DNA from: Ailanthus altissimus
Taxonomy: Eukaryota > Streptophyta > Magnoliopsida > Sapindales > Simaroubaceae
Assembly (NCBI GenBank): GCA_946807835.1
Contig: OX327702.1
Span: forward strand, 14,508,001 to 14,572,000
Reading direction: 5' to 3'
Length of the DNA stretch: 64,000 nt
Shown: piece by piece, positions 1 to 11,630 of the stretch
Position numbering within the stretch: the first letter of the stretch is position 1
Layout: every line of letters begins with the position of its first letter
The notes under the pieces: model-generated
The model's database searches: none
Told to the model about the DNA's origin: nothing
What the model saw: only the letters and a program-made list of their open reading frames with translations
Translations under genes and position numbers: made by a program

Positions 1-843
1 TAGGAAGCTGATAGGACTCTCCTAATCATCATACATCGATAGTGTCCTTGAAAGGTATAATTTTACTAATTGTAAGATAGCTATTGTATCTTTCAGAATG
101 ACATTCATCTTTTGAGGATAATGTCTTATCAGACAGAAGATGAAAGAGTTAGAATGTCTAAAATGCCATATGCATTAGCTGTAGGCAGCCTGATGTATAC
201 TATGATGTATACGAGACCTGACATCAACATGGTTGTAGGTGTTACTAGCCGATATCAATTTGATCCAGGTGAAAGCCATTGGATGGCAGTCAAAGATGTC
301 TTTAAATACCTTAAGGATACAAAGGACAAGTTTTTCATTTATGAAGAAAATGATTTGCAGGTTAGGGGATACACAAATTCAGACTTTCAGTCTGATCTAA
401 ATGATAAAAATTCTACATTTAGATATGTATTTATCCTTAATGTGCTGCAGTGAGTTGGAAGAGCACCAAATAGGGATCCACAGTTGATTCAACAACTAAA
501 TTGGAATATATTGCAGCCTCTGAGGTAGCTAAGAAAGTAGTGTGGATATGCAAGTTTATCGCCGATCTCGGGATTGTCCCAAGCTCAATAGATCATATCC
601 CTTTATTCTGCGACAACAACGGAGCTATTACACAAGCGAAAGAGCCATGAGCACACTAGAGATCTAAACATGTGGAAAGGAAATACCACATAATTAGAGA
701 AATCTTAGCTAGGAGAGATGTAATAATTTATAGAGTTGACTCTGTTAATAATGTAGCGGACCACTGACTAAGGCCTTAACTCCAAAAATATTTGAGAAAC
801 ATGTGGAGTCTATAGGTATAAGATACCGCTATGAATGGCATTA
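1..843 (+). pseudogene. copia pol 3' end: reverse transcriptase tail and RNase H (family A)
   Basis: Decayed C-terminal part of a Ty1/copia polyprotein, cut by the window edge. The open stretch 112-453 reads into the reverse-transcriptase/RNase H connection (motif 'LMYTMMYTRPDINMVVGV', then 'YQFDPGESHWMAVKDVFKYL'). After a stop the RNase H domain continues in fragments: 'VDSTTKLEYIAASEVAKK', 'LFCDNNGAITQAKE', then 'HVERKYHIIREILARRDV' and 'VADPLTKALTPKIFEKHVES', ending near 843 just before the polypurine tract. RNase H removes the RNA of the RNA/DNA hybrid during reverse transcription. Stops and frameshifts make it non-functional. It is very close to the equivalent region of the minus-strand element at 48260-60789, so it belongs to the same family. 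Confidence 0.88.
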
Positions 844-847
844 GTGC

Positions 848-856
848 AAGTGGGAG
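848..856 (+). other. polypurine tract of family A copia
   Basis: Sequence AAGTGGGAG directly upstream of the LTR. The same tract precedes the 3' LTRs at 3968, 30445 and (minus strand) 50548. It primes plus-strand DNA synthesis in retroelements. Confidence 0.8.
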
Positions 857-858
857 TT

Positions 859-3144
859 TGTTGGGATATGTGCTCACGTGCCATCCCATTGTTGTATGAA
901 TATTTTATTTTGTAATATTTATCCAGTTCATTATTTCATAAATCGCTAATTACTATTATAAAATAGTTCAATGCTTGTGATGCTACAGATATTATATGAT
1001 TTGAAACGGTTCAAACTTGGTCTAAAAATGTTTAGATCAATGCTAAGAGTTAGCATCACTGAAAATTATAAATGTTAAAGAGTTAACATGTTATATTAAT
1101 TAGTGAAGTCTAAAAGTTAGAATCTTGCATGTGACGGTACAAAGACCTGAGAATACATTAGTAATAACATAGTTGCAAAAGTTGTAATAAGTGCTAATAA
1201 ATGTAAGTCTATTCTCAAATTATATGTTCCTGGTCTTAATTCATCAATACAGATCTATCGCTGGAATCCTTTTACATAGACTAGTGTATACTATACCTAA
1301 ATGGTCTAGATGGTTGTTCTTAGGTAACCATAGACTTATTGGAAGTTCGTATAGCATACAGATGTTCAGTTAGGACTAAATACTGAACAGACTTAATGAG
1401 AACCCCAATAGACATCCCACGAAGCCGTCAATGGAAGGTCCTCTTGAGTTGAGTAGTATACGTGGTCTTTTGACCTGAGTACAACGGTGGACTTGTAAGT
1501 GATCCATAATACTTTGGTTCCACGCATTACACAGACCTTTTACGGTGTGACCGCTAAATGTTGCTGGGTATGGTCCGATGCTTATGGAGTCCGGTGTATA
1601 CATATATGAAATCCGTCAGCTCATATGGATGAGTTATATATATCTAGATCCTCAAAGACTATATCTTAAAAAGTCTTATTGCTGTAAGCAATGTACCCAG
1701 GAAAAGGGTTTCCTACAGTGTTAACAATATTGTAAAAGTGTTTGAATATATTATTTATTAAGATAGTGTCTGGAGATAAGTTCACAAATGAACACTTAGG
1801 GATTTGACGATAGTGATCTATATTCTTGCTTTTTCAAGATATGCTTAGCGGAAAGATTATGCGTATACGCTGTGACCTCAACTTGTATGGTCTACTGCTC
1901 TGATTTGTAATATCCATGACATGTGCGTAGAGCTTCGATCTCGGACTCACAGAATAGTTTTGTTTACAAATCCGGAGTGGACCTAGAGAGTTTCGTAATA
2001 TAAAGTGTACTCGTTGTGCACTGGGGCAGCGTACCAGATTGAATAGTTTGATCTAGAAAATTCAGCAAACCAGACATTTAGTTCGGTTTCCCTCCGGTCG
2101 TGCACGTGTCAAGACTTAAGAGTTAAGTACAGCAATTAGTTAACAATTATTTGTTGACCAATGGGATGTTGACACATGGCATATGTGGGCCAATTATTGT
2201 TTGATTTTGAAATTACCAAAATGACCTTATTTGTTGGACAAATAATATATTATATTATTATTTAAATTAAAATCAAACAATTAATTTTTTTATTTAAATC
2301 GGCATGTGTTTTTACCTTGATTTAATATGATTAAATTATTTTTTATATTAATTAAATGATAAGATAAGTGTAATGGGTGACATTTGTTAATGGCAGGCCT
2401 TAAGATGTTTCTTAATGATGCGAAAGTATTTTCTCATTTGGCCTAGATTAAGGCTATGTTCATTTAAATGATATTTCATTTTATTTTGTTTTAATTTAAT
2501 TTTTTATTAATAATAATAAATAAAAACTAATGGCAAACACAATTGATGTCATTAGGTGAAAAAATGAAAGATAGTAATAAACAAAATACTAATGGCAAAC
2601 ATAATGGTTGCCATTAGGTGAGAAAATGAAAGATAATAATAAACAAATAAAAGAGCAATTAGTTGCTCAATTAATGATAATAATTTCTTGCAAGGTGTTA
2701 AAGGGGATGAGAAAATGAGAAGTGAATTTTGCAAAGTGTTGAAAAAATTTCCCAAGTGTTGAGAGAACAAAAACTTAACTATTCTATTTTTTCTTTTTCC
2801 ATTTTTCCTTCTATTTTGGTCACCCATATAACAAGGTAAAAATAAGGATTCAAAAGTTGAATCATTTGCTGGAAAACCTGCTATTCTAGCTTCCTAAAGC
2901 CTACCGTGTTGAGGAACTAAAATTGTGAACGGGTTGCTTCAAAGGTGAGTACTCTGGTTCGACCAAATACCAAAGGCTTGATAAGGCACTATAACTCAGT
3001 CTTGATGTATTTTACATTTATGAGATAACATGTATGTATGTATGTATGTATATATGTATGTTTGTATATATGTGATACGTATACTATATTTGAATGATAG
3101 ACACAAACTCACATGCATGCACCCTGGGTTTAAGATCACTCACA
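859..3144 (+). repeat. copia family A LTR, copy 1 (2286 bp)
   Basis: Starts TGTTGGGAT and ends CACTCACA, with a polypurine tract just before and a Met-tRNA primer site just after it. Homologous along its length to the minus-strand LTRs 48260-50548 and 58435-60789, and to the truncated copy 6101-7887. It has three short inverted repeats at 1000-1015, 1021-1036 and 1041-1055. An LTR holds promoter and polyadenylation signals of the element; I could not fix a TATA box or transcript start. Being bounded by both a 3'-LTR signal and a 5'-LTR signal, it sits between two partial internal regions. Confidence 0.88.
3031..3074 (+). repeat. TATG/TA microsatellite inside the LTR
   Basis: Tandem TGTA/TATG units grading into TA steps, near the 3' end of family A LTR copy 1. 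The other A LTRs show only short versions here, so it is a local expansion. Confidence 0.8.
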
Positions 3145-3147
3145 AAA

Positions 3148-3159
3148 TGGTATGAGAGC
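3148..3159 (+). other. primer-binding site, initiator Met tRNA type
   Basis: TGGTATGAGAGC lies three bases after the LTR end. It differs by one base from TGGTATCAGAGC, the usual copia site that pairs with the 3' end of initiator Met tRNA. Confidence 0.8.
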
Positions 3160-3169
3160 TATTTTGATA

Positions 3170-3198
3170 TGTCACATTTTCTTCCTCGGTGGCATTCT
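3170..3198 (-). pseudogene. short inverted copia gag fragment
   Basis: About 29 bases nearly identical to 57089-57117, which there is gag of a minus-strand element. Here it lies on the opposite strand relative to the adjoining LTR and primer site. It marks a rearrangement breakpoint just inside the element. Confidence 0.6.
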
Positions 3199-3203
3199 AG
3201 AGG

Positions 3204-3612
3204 TTCGTCCTTATACCCATCGGGCTGGCCAACCCGATAGGTACAAGGACGGGGTTCTAAAGGCCTATAAGGCCTCTATGAAGATGGAGGTGGGAGTTCG
3301 ATTCTTTGGGGGTGTATGTAACCTAAGGATTTTGTGAGTGGGGCACTAATGACTTTGAGGTGTTATCCAACTGGTGGACCAAGGTATTGGTGGGCTCCAA
3401 ACAGTCTTACAAAATGGCCAGCCTTTTTTGTAAGAGTGTATGGAACCTACCAACACCTTGGTCCACTAGATGGGTGACACCGCAGAGCCACTAGCGTCCT
3501 AGCACACAATTCTCAGGTTACCTGCACCCCCAAGGAATCAAACCCCCGCCCCCATCACCATGGAGGCCTTATAGGCCTTTAAAGGTTTGTCCTTACACCC
3601 ATTGGGCTGGGA
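3204..3612. repeat. inverted pair of SINE-like repeats (foldback)
   Basis: Two arms of about 190 bp, 3228-3419 and 3421-3612, are imperfect reverse complements with almost no spacer. The arms are GC-richer than their surroundings. The left arm has AGTTCGATTCT near 3297 and the right arm, read on the minus strand, has GGTTTGATTCC. Both resemble the RNA polymerase III B box (GGTTCGANTCC) of tRNA-derived SINEs. A smaller palindrome sits at about 3209-3246. Possible readings are two SINEs in opposite orientation or a foldback/MITE element. No target duplication was found. Confidence 0.55.
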
Positions 3613-3950
3613 TTAACTACTTTATCAGATTGGCAGAGTGGAAACGGCAGTGAGGATTCGTAGGTTTATCATTAGCCTTGGAAGAATTTCAAGATAGATG
3701 GATCCTATCCCATAAGTTTGCGATAAAACAAAACCATTGCATAAGCCGAGGTGCCAAGAGTACACCAGTACTCTAATTATGTTAAGAGAAGTCTCACATG
3801 ACTAGAGGGATTTTGGTTGAAGGAGATATGATTATTTATAGAAGTGTTCCATAAATAATTTAGCGGACCCACTATCTAAAGGCCATTACTCTAAAAGTGT
3901 TTATGAAACACGTAGAGTCGATGTGTATGAGATACCATCAGGAATGACAC
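3613..3950 (+). pseudogene. copia RNase H C-terminal relic (family C)
   Basis: Fragments of the end of a copia RNase H domain are readable: 'NNLADPLSKAITLKVFMKHVES' type sequence near 3860-3925 (first N of the block at about 3856), followed by a polypurine tract. Several stops and frame changes. It differs from the family A copies at 1-843 and 50565-50729, so it comes from another copia family, whose LTR follows. Confidence 0.75.
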
Positions 3951-3956
3951 TAGAGT

Positions 3957-3965
3957 AAGTGGGAG
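3957..3965 (+). other. polypurine tract of family C copia
   Basis: AAGTGGGAG, identical to the family A tract, two bases before the LTR start TGTTAGGG. Confidence 0.75.
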
Positions 3966-3967
3966 AT

Positions 3968-6073
3968 TGTTAGGGTCAGTGTTTACATGCCATCCCTAAA
4001 TGTATATATACTTGTATATTTATACAAGTGTACATTCCCATTAAATTGTTAATACCCATATATATGGTATTATGCATGTAACGTTACAGATATTGTAGAT
4101 CTGAAGGAGTTCGGATCAAATCTAAAGGAGTTTAGATAAGGGCTCATAGTTAGTCATGTTGAGAGATATAATTGCTAAATATTAGCACAACAAAGTATTA
4201 GCTGGTTATAATACTCAACAGATTCAAGAGTTGGAGCCTTATCTGTAATGGGACATAGATCTGGGAATATATTAGTAACTGCGTAGTTGCAAGAGTTGCA
4301 ATCGGGTGCCAGGAAATGCTAGTTACACAAGTATGTTATTAAATAATTGTCCTTGATCTATTTCTGTCGATGCAGATCTGTCGGTGGATACCTTTTTCTT
4401 ATAGATCAGCATATGTCATACCTATAGGGTATGGATGGTCGTTCCTAGCCGATCGTGAGCTTGGAGCTCATATTAACATATGGATATCCAGTTAGGACTG
4501 ATATGGGACAGACTTACAAAGGCCTCCGATAGACATCCTATATAAGACATCAACGGAGGGTCCTCTCAAGCTGAGTAATATACATGGTCCTTTGACCTGA
4601 GAGCCACAGTAGGCTTGTAAGTGATCCACCATGCTTTGGTTCCACGCATGTCACAGAATTTTTATGGTGTGACCGTTGGGTATGGTCCAATGCTTATGGA
4701 GTCCGGTGTGTATAGATATGGGATCCGTCAGCTCGTATAGGGAGTTCAATATCCAAATGCTTCGAGATTGTATCTCGAAAAGTCTTATGGCTACAAGCAT
4801 TAATCACAGAAAAATGTTCTGTCAGGGTAGAACAATATGACAAAGGAGTTTGCGCATATTGTTCAATGAGACACAAGTCTGGAGATAAGACATGGTTGAG
4901 TGCTAGGAGATTTGACGGTGATAATCTATATCCCTGTACATTTAGGATATCATGACGGAAGGACTGTACGTATGCTTTGTAACCTCAGCTTGAATGGTTC
5001 AACGCGCTGATTTGTATATCCGTGATGTGTGCGTGGAGCATTGCTCACGGACTCATGGAATAGTTCCATTAGACAAATCGGGCGTAGGACCTAGGGAGTC
5101 CTACGATATGGAGTGTACTCGTTGTGCACTAGGGCAGCATGCCGGATTAAATTGTTTAATCCAACAATATTCAGCAGAACCACGAAAATGCATGCGTGTC
5201 TGTATTTAAGTGTTAAATACAACAATTAGTCAATAATTGTTATTTACTAATTGTATAATGACACGTGGTGCAATGTGGACCCTCAGATGAGTTTACCCGA
5301 GTGTGGGATTTGGTGAGACCCACTAGAGGTAGACTTGGTAACTATTTATAAGGGGCAAAATGGTCATTTCACACTTTGATTATTTAATTGTTAAATAATC
5401 AAAATATCTCTCTTATTGGACTATATTATATATTATTATATTATATTTTATTATAAGATATTATATAATTAATATTATATTTTTGGTGCCAAATAGTTGG
5501 CAACCATTACTAATTTTATATTATTATTATATACATTTTATTAATATTTTATTATATATATATATAAAGAGAAAGTGTGAAGTGTGTTATGTGGCCGAGT
5601 GAGCAAAAGTGATTTGGAGGAGAAGAAGAAGAAAAAAAGAAGAAGAAGAAAGAAAAAGAAGAAAAAAAAAAGAAAAAATGAAATTGGTTCATTTTTCATA
5701 TGGTTCCAATTGAAGTAATGGTGGATTGCTTCAAACTCTCCATTTCTTATCCTTTTGGAGAAAAGGATGAAAACACACTCGGCCATTTTGGGGTTTAAGA
5801 GTTAAACCCAGTGCTGCGTATAAAGCTGCTGTTCTAGCTCACCAAGCCCGCCATATTGGTTTCCATGCGAACTCTGAAAAAAATACGTGTCTAACATTAC
5901 ACGTTGAAGTGAGTTCTCTACACTATAAATATATTAATGTGATTAATATATTTTATTTATATTGTTTATTGCCAATTTCACGCTTCCGTCAGACTTAAAT
6001 ATGTATTTGATATATATTTAGGCAATATACATAATTGCACATGTATACACCCACGTGTCTTAGATCCCCAACA
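3968..6073 (+). repeat. copia family C LTR (2106 bp)
   Basis: Starts TGTTAGGG and ends CCCCAACA, a near-perfect terminal inverted repeat, right after a polypurine tract, so it is a 3' LTR. Its middle (about 4500-5170) is recognisably related to families A and B, but both ends differ. It has inverted repeats at 4098-4117 and 4120-4137. A 5' partner LTR is not in the window. Confidence 0.78.
5621..5678 (+). repeat. purine-only GAA/GAAA tract
   Basis: Nearly uninterrupted A/G stretch rich in GAA and GAAAA units in the 3' half of LTR C. On the minus strand it yields an artefactual Leu/Phe-rich reading frame. Confidence 0.85.
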
Positions 6074-6100
6074 ATTAGTTGTGCTTACACACAAATTAAT

Positions 6101-7887
6101 GTTTGACCTGAGTAGTATACGTGATCCTTTGACCTGAGTATCACTGTGGACTTGTAAGTAATCTATCATACTTTAGCTCTACACATGTCACAGACCTTTT
6201 ACGATGTGATCGCTGGGTTTCGCTGGGTATGGTCAGATGCTTATGGAGTCAGATGTGTACAGATATGGAATCCGTCAGCTCACATGGATGACTTATATAT
6301 ATATATCTAGATCCTCAAAGACTATATCTTAGAAAGTCTTATTGCCATAAGTAATGTACCCAGGAAAAGAGTTTCCTATAGTGTTAAATAATATTGTAAA
6401 AGTGTTTGAATATATTGTTTATTAAGATAGAGTTTGGAGATAAGTTCACGGATGAACACTTAAGGATTTGACGATAGTGATCTATATTCCTATTTTTCCA
6501 AGATATGCTTGGCGGAAAGATTATACGTATGTGTTGTGACCTCAACTTGTATGGTCTACTACACTGATTTGTAATAGCCATGACGTATGCATGAGGCATT
6601 AATCTCGGACTCACAGAATAGTTCAGTTTGAAAAATCAGAAGTGGACTTAGAGAGTTCCGCAATATGAAGTGTACTCATTGTGCACTGGGGCAGCGTATC
6701 GGATTGAATAGTTTGATCTAGAAAATTCTAGCAGACCGAACATTTAGTTCGGTTTTTCTCCGGTCGTGCATGTGTCAAGACTTAAGGGTTAAGTACATCA
6801 ATAAGTTAACAATTAGTTATTGACCAATGGGATGTTGACACATGGCACATGTGGGCCAATTATTGTTTGATTTAGAAATTACTAAAATGACCTTATTTGT
6901 TTGACAAATAATATTATTATTTTATTCATTAAAATGTTTATTGAATAAAATAAAAATAAAAATATATGATATTATTATTTAAATTGAAATCAAACAATTA
7001 ATTTTTTATTTAAATTGCCATGTGTTTCTACTATGATTTAATATGATTAAATCATTTGTTCAATATTAATTAAATGATAAGATAAGTGTAATGGGTGGCA
7101 TTTGTTAATGGTGGTCCTTAAGATGTTTCTTAATGATGAGAAAGTATTTTCTCATTTGGTCTAGATTAAGGCTAAGTTCATTTAAATGATATTCCATTTT
7201 GTTTGTTTTAATTTGGCTTTTTGTTAATAATAATAAACAAAAACTAATGGCAAACACAATTGATACCATTAGGTGAGAAAATGAATGATAGTAAAAAATA
7301 AAACACTAATGGCAAACATAATGGTTGTCATTAGGTGAGAAAATGAAAGATAATAATAAACAAATAAAAGAGCAATTAGTTGCTCAATTAATGATAATAA
7401 TTTTGTGCAAGGTGTTGAAGGGGATGAAAAAATGAGATGTGATTTTTGCCAAGTGTTGGAAAATTATCTCAAGTGTTGAGAGAGCAAAAACTCAACTATT
7501 CCATTTTTTCTTTTTCTATTTTTCCTTCTATTTTGGTCACCCATATAACAAGGTAGAAATAAGGATTCAAGAGTTGAATCATTTGTTGGAAAAATAGTTA
7601 TTCTAGCTTCCTTAAGCCTACCGTGTTGAGAAACTAGAATTGTGAACGAGTTGCTTCAAAGGCGAGTACTCTGGTTCAACCAAATACCAAAGGCTTGATA
7701 AGGTAGTATAACTCAATCTTGATGTACTTTACATTTATAAGATAACACATAATGTTTACTTGTGTTTATCATTTAGTAATTTGTATTCCGCTCATCCGCT
7801 GCGCATGTATATATGTGATACGTATACTATATTTGAATGATAGACACAAACTCACATGTATGCACCATAGGTTTAAAAACACTCACA
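6101..7887 (+). repeat. copia family A LTR, 5'-truncated copy
   Basis: Matches copy 1 from about its position 1465 to its end, including the terminal CACTCACA at 7880-7887, but lacks roughly the first 600 bases. It abuts the end of LTR C. No primer site follows, and the next sequence is the pararetrovirus relic. A block around 7740-7800 is also present in the minus-strand A LTRs but is replaced by the microsatellite in copy 1. Confidence 0.8.
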
Positions 7888-7892
7888 TCATC

Positions 7893-8482
7893 TACACCTA
7901 GCTAATAGTATCTTAAAGCAGCCTTTTTATAATAAGTTTCCAAATCCTTTCTTTAAAAAAAAACAACATTTTAACTTAAAAATTTCTTCGTTGGCCTGGT
8001 CGGTCGGGTGAGTTGCTTCTCCAATGAATTCTACGAAAAGGATATTTAGGAAGCTATTAATATCCAGAACATTTTGCAATTGAATTTTTCTGTATTCCCT
8101 AAGTTATTGATACCATTGTTTCAAGATTCCCTGAAACCTTGCAATAACATAAGAAATAACATAATGCACTATCATGCCTATTTTTTTTTTTCTTTTTTGT
8201 TTTGTGATGCACCATGCCTGAAATTTATAGATTCTATCCTACCATTTAAAGGGTAGAATATCATCCAGTGTGAACCAGTGCCTCTTCTCTGAATTATCTG
8301 GTCTGCTTCTGTTCTTAGGGCTTTATTCATCAAGCAGGAATTCAACTTTTTCGTCAGTAGCCTTTAGAGGTGCTAATGTCTGAGGATCGTTTATGAAAAT
8401 GAGAGGTTCCTCTGAGCTAGATTCTATCAAGGATTGAGATTCAAAGGAAGAATTTGTGTCAGAACTTGAGCTTTGCTATGAA
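7893..8482 (-). pseudogene. coat-protein/gag-like domain relic of the pararetrovirus insertion
   Basis: Minus-strand reading shows an acidic, Ser/Glu-rich segment (about 8480-8310), then a stretch containing 'HWFTLDDILPFKW' (about 8295-8250), and further on 'EFIGEATHPTDQANEEIF' (about 8035-7985) leading to a Lys-Cys-Cys sequence. Such blocks occur in the capsid region of this group of integrated elements. The blocks lie in different frames, with stops between them, and the zinc-knuckle end is missing because the copy is cut at its left edge. Confidence 0.5.
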
Positions 8483-9789
8483 AGTAACTCTAGGCCATTG
8501 TGTGACCCTGTACTGAGATTTTATTTCAAACGGTCCTTTGATTTTGTTGGTTTTTATCCTTGTAGTTTTGGAAGCTTGAGGTTCTGTGTTTAAAGGTTCT
8601 CTGTGGGTAGAACACTTTTTTGGTTAGAGCAGAAGATTCAGGGTTTTGTGCTTTGGAAAGTAGTGATGAGCAGTCACCGAAAATTGATGTTGATGAGTTT
8701 AAAGGGTTTAGAAGTTGTAAGACCTTTGGGAGTACATCAACTAGAGGATGCTATAAATCATAAACAAAATATTCAAAACTCCTAAGTTGATTCTTTAGGT
8801 TTTTCATCTCCTATTCTTGGGTAGCAAGTGAGGGATTTTTACTGAGGAGGGCTATGATCTCCTAATGTAGATTTTGGATTTTTATTTTTAATGAGGTGAT
8901 GATCTAGTGGGTGGTGAGAAACTCATCATTCATTTTTGCTTCAAGTTTTTGCTATAAAGCCTCAATTCTTTCAAGGATATAGTTTTATGTTATGACATTT
9001 TGTGTTTGCCAATTTATCACTGCCTCTACTGGAGAGATTTATTCATATAAGCCATCAGGTTTATGAGTGTTTGGGTTTTTAATCTTTAAAGCTTATATGG
9101 TATTTATTTTCCTTAGGGTTTAATGGAAGAAAATCCATATTTGAAGCTGGATTGAGCATGACTATTTATGGTATTTATGTTTATTGTGATTTTTTGCATT
9201 TTTCATGTTTTTCAATCCATCTGAGAGCCTTTTTGTAGTAAGGCCGGAGAGAAGACTTTTGTGGATCTTTTGGTTTTGGTAAAATTGGTTTAGGAGAAGT
9301 TTTCATTTTCAAAGAGGTTGTCTTTCAAACTTATTTTTGTCTGAGTACAAGACATTGAAGTTAAATTTTCCTGAGGGTTCCTCTAAAAGTCTCACACTCG
9401 GATCACCATCTTTATACCTTTGACGATGTATTTGTTGGGTGGGCTATTTTTTCCTCCTTTTCCTCGGTTGTTTTTCCTTATCTTTTACAAGATGGGGTTT
9501 TTGACATTATTTGCAATTACATTGTAGATCCTAGAAACAATGGTTTGTTTGGGGATCTCAAAAGAAGTAGAGAGGTTTGCCACGTCTTTTAAAGTATTTT
9601 ATGAAGAAGATTTTAGCTCCCCTTGTAGCTCTTTGGGTGAAGAAGCATTTTGGATTTTGGGATTTTGGCTCATTTTTTGTGAAGGAGATTTCAACTTCCT
9701 CTATAGCTCTTTTATGAAAAGAGTGGAAAGTTGACTAGATTGGCTTTGGTTGTCGGGTTTGTTTGTGTTTTAATTTATAAGTGGTAACC

Positions 9790-10560
9790 AACTTGTCAAG
9801 GTGAATCTTTATTACGTCTTCATGTAACAACTGTTTAGGCACATATGTGCAAGTGAGGATCTAAAGTCCAAGGCATGGTTCTAGACCCAGCAAACTACTT
9901 GGTAGTGAAGGGTCGTAGCATATGTATTAGCATCTGGGATGACACCCATGATCTAAACTTGTGGCTTTAGATTAGTAAACAGTTGCCGATTAAAGATCGG
10001 CATGCAGAAATTTGGAAACAATGTAACATGTATTGTTTCAGCATTCAGGGTGCTCTGAATAGTGTTTATACAGGCATGTTGGTAGTTTGAGAATCTCGTA
10101 TCTAAGAGAGCAAGTCTGACAACAGTTGGCAAGCCTTTTTGGCCATGGAATGTTAGGACAATTCTAACAGCTTCAAAATGAAGGTGAGTAAACCCTTCAT
10201 TTTTTCAAATATGAAGGAATTCAGTGGGAAACTAGAGTGTGACAAATTATTCTTCCCTTGTGGCGGGGAGAAAGTGTTGGTCAAATTTTATGGATTGAAT
10301 GTATTCTTTCACCTTGATCTTAAAAGGAGATACAAGGTTTTGAACTGTAGAGGTGAAGACTGCTTAAGTTTTAGGTATGCCTAGTAGGGATTCATTATTA
10401 GTAATTCGGTAATTGAGACTTTTTTATCTTCTAGAAGGTAGGTAATTTCATAAACATGATCAAGTTTAGAAGCATTAGATGTACGGTAAGAAGCAGAATA
10501 GGAAAGTGTTTGAGCAGAGGGTTATAGTTCAGGCAAAGGAATTTGTATATCAGATGACTC
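9790..10560 (-). pseudogene. movement protein (30K superfamily) relic
   Basis: The longest readable stretch lies at about 10183-9956 on the minus strand and includes 'LTFHGQKGLPTVVRLALLD', which I recognise as the conserved core of caulimovirid-type movement proteins. These proteins line plasmodesmata and let virus pass between cells. Breaks: in-frame stops at 9953-9955 and 9881-9883, another at 10247-10249 followed by a frame change, and a stop near 10388. The N-terminal part (about 10560-10390) reads as a Ser-rich segment. All plus-strand reading frames here are shadows. Confidence 0.65.
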
Positions 10561-10746
10561 TATAGTTTATGAGGTATCCCTTGGTAAGCTTTGATATGGT
10601 CATACAAATATAAACCTATTTTCTTGAAAATCAAACTAGAAAAGTACGTGGCATTGTGATCTTATAGTTAAACTAAATGCAGAGACGGGTACTACCAAAT
10701 CTCTATTTACTAGTGTGATGAGTTTCTAGCCAATATACCTAACCTA

Positions 10747-10758
10747 GCTCTGATACTA
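10747..10758 (-). other. primer-binding site-like sequence, initiator Met tRNA type
   Basis: On the minus strand TAGTATCAGAGC, one base from the usual TGGTATCAGAGC. It lies about 200 bases upstream of the movement-protein remains, where plant pararetroviruses have theirs. No LTR precedes it. Confidence 0.55.
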
Positions 10759-10775
10759 AAACAGTCATCAAAAGA

Positions 10776-11630
10776 GTACCCTAAGGTATTCTTGACTCGT
10801 GTACTGAAATTAAACTTTTTAGTATTAATATTAAAAAAAATTAAGACCATTAAAAAAGATTAATGGTATATAATATTTATTAAAAATTTTGGATGAAAAT
10901 GATAAAAATTTCTTAAAAGTCTTAAAGAAACTTTTTATGAGTAATTATTGCTTAAAAATATATAAAATTGACAAAATTATAGTAAATCTTCTTACTATAT
11001 GCGTTTAGATTTGGATAAACAATCTCAACAACAAGACAACTTGTTCATCAAAAGAATCCTTGGCAACCATTAAGCACAAACCTAAAATAAAAAATAAAAA
11101 ACAAGAGAATAAATATAACATTTTAACTTTCTTAAAAAAAAGTATAACATTTTAACAGCTTTTTTAAAAGAATTTTAACTGCCATATTTTATTAGTCACT
11201 TTAATTGAAATTTATTTGGCATCCAGTTGCTATGGCATCACAAAAATGCATCAACATAAATTGTACCTTCTCATAAATTTATTTGTCATATGTATTAACT
11301 TCTTTGCTGATATTAGAAATACCTTTCTCTTTAGAAGCATCTTTAAAAAGTATTTATGACAAATAACTGGTAAATGAAACATAATATTTATAAAAATATT
11401 TAAAATAAATAAAAAATTATAAATCAATATAAAAATAGACATAAATTTCATAGACTACACTTATGATGTATAAATTTAATATATTATTTATAAATCAATA
11501 TAAAACCTGTAAATTATACTTTTAACTTGTAAATTAAATTAAATCTTATAAATATAATATAAATTTATAAAGCAACAATGAACTTGTATGATTACATAAA
11601 AAATATAAATAACAATAAAGTGTAAATAAA
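10776..11630. other. AT-rich intergenic DNA, nothing recognised
   Basis: Very AT-rich sequence with runs of A and T and short TTTATAA-type repeats, particularly at 11390-11600. No coding pattern, LTR end or RNA gene was seen on either strand. Confidence 0.6.

Larger units (their letters stand above)
7893..10775 (-). mobile_element. pararetrovirus-like insertion (Caulimoviridae relic), truncated
   Basis: On the minus strand the order is Met-tRNA-like primer site, movement-protein remains, a low-complexity linker, then coat-protein-like remains. This order is that of plant pararetroviruses and of integrated relatives. The copy stops at about 7893, against the family A LTR, before protease or reverse transcriptase. 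It has many stops and frame changes and cannot encode anything functional. Related plant LTR elements that carry a movement-protein-like domain are an alternative. No LTR was found at either side. Confidence 0.62.

Noticed and set aside
1376..1603. 75-residue minus-strand frame in LTR A and its counterparts near 6000 and 49900
   Set aside because: Repeats of the LTR core; no start context or conservation of frame between copies.
5541..5786. 81-residue minus-strand frame with long Phe and Leu runs
   Set aside because: Produced by the purine tract of LTR C read on the opposite strand.
9540..10384. Plus-strand frames at 9540-9734 and 10178-10384
   Set aside because: They are the opposite strand of the movement-protein region and linker of the pararetrovirus relic.
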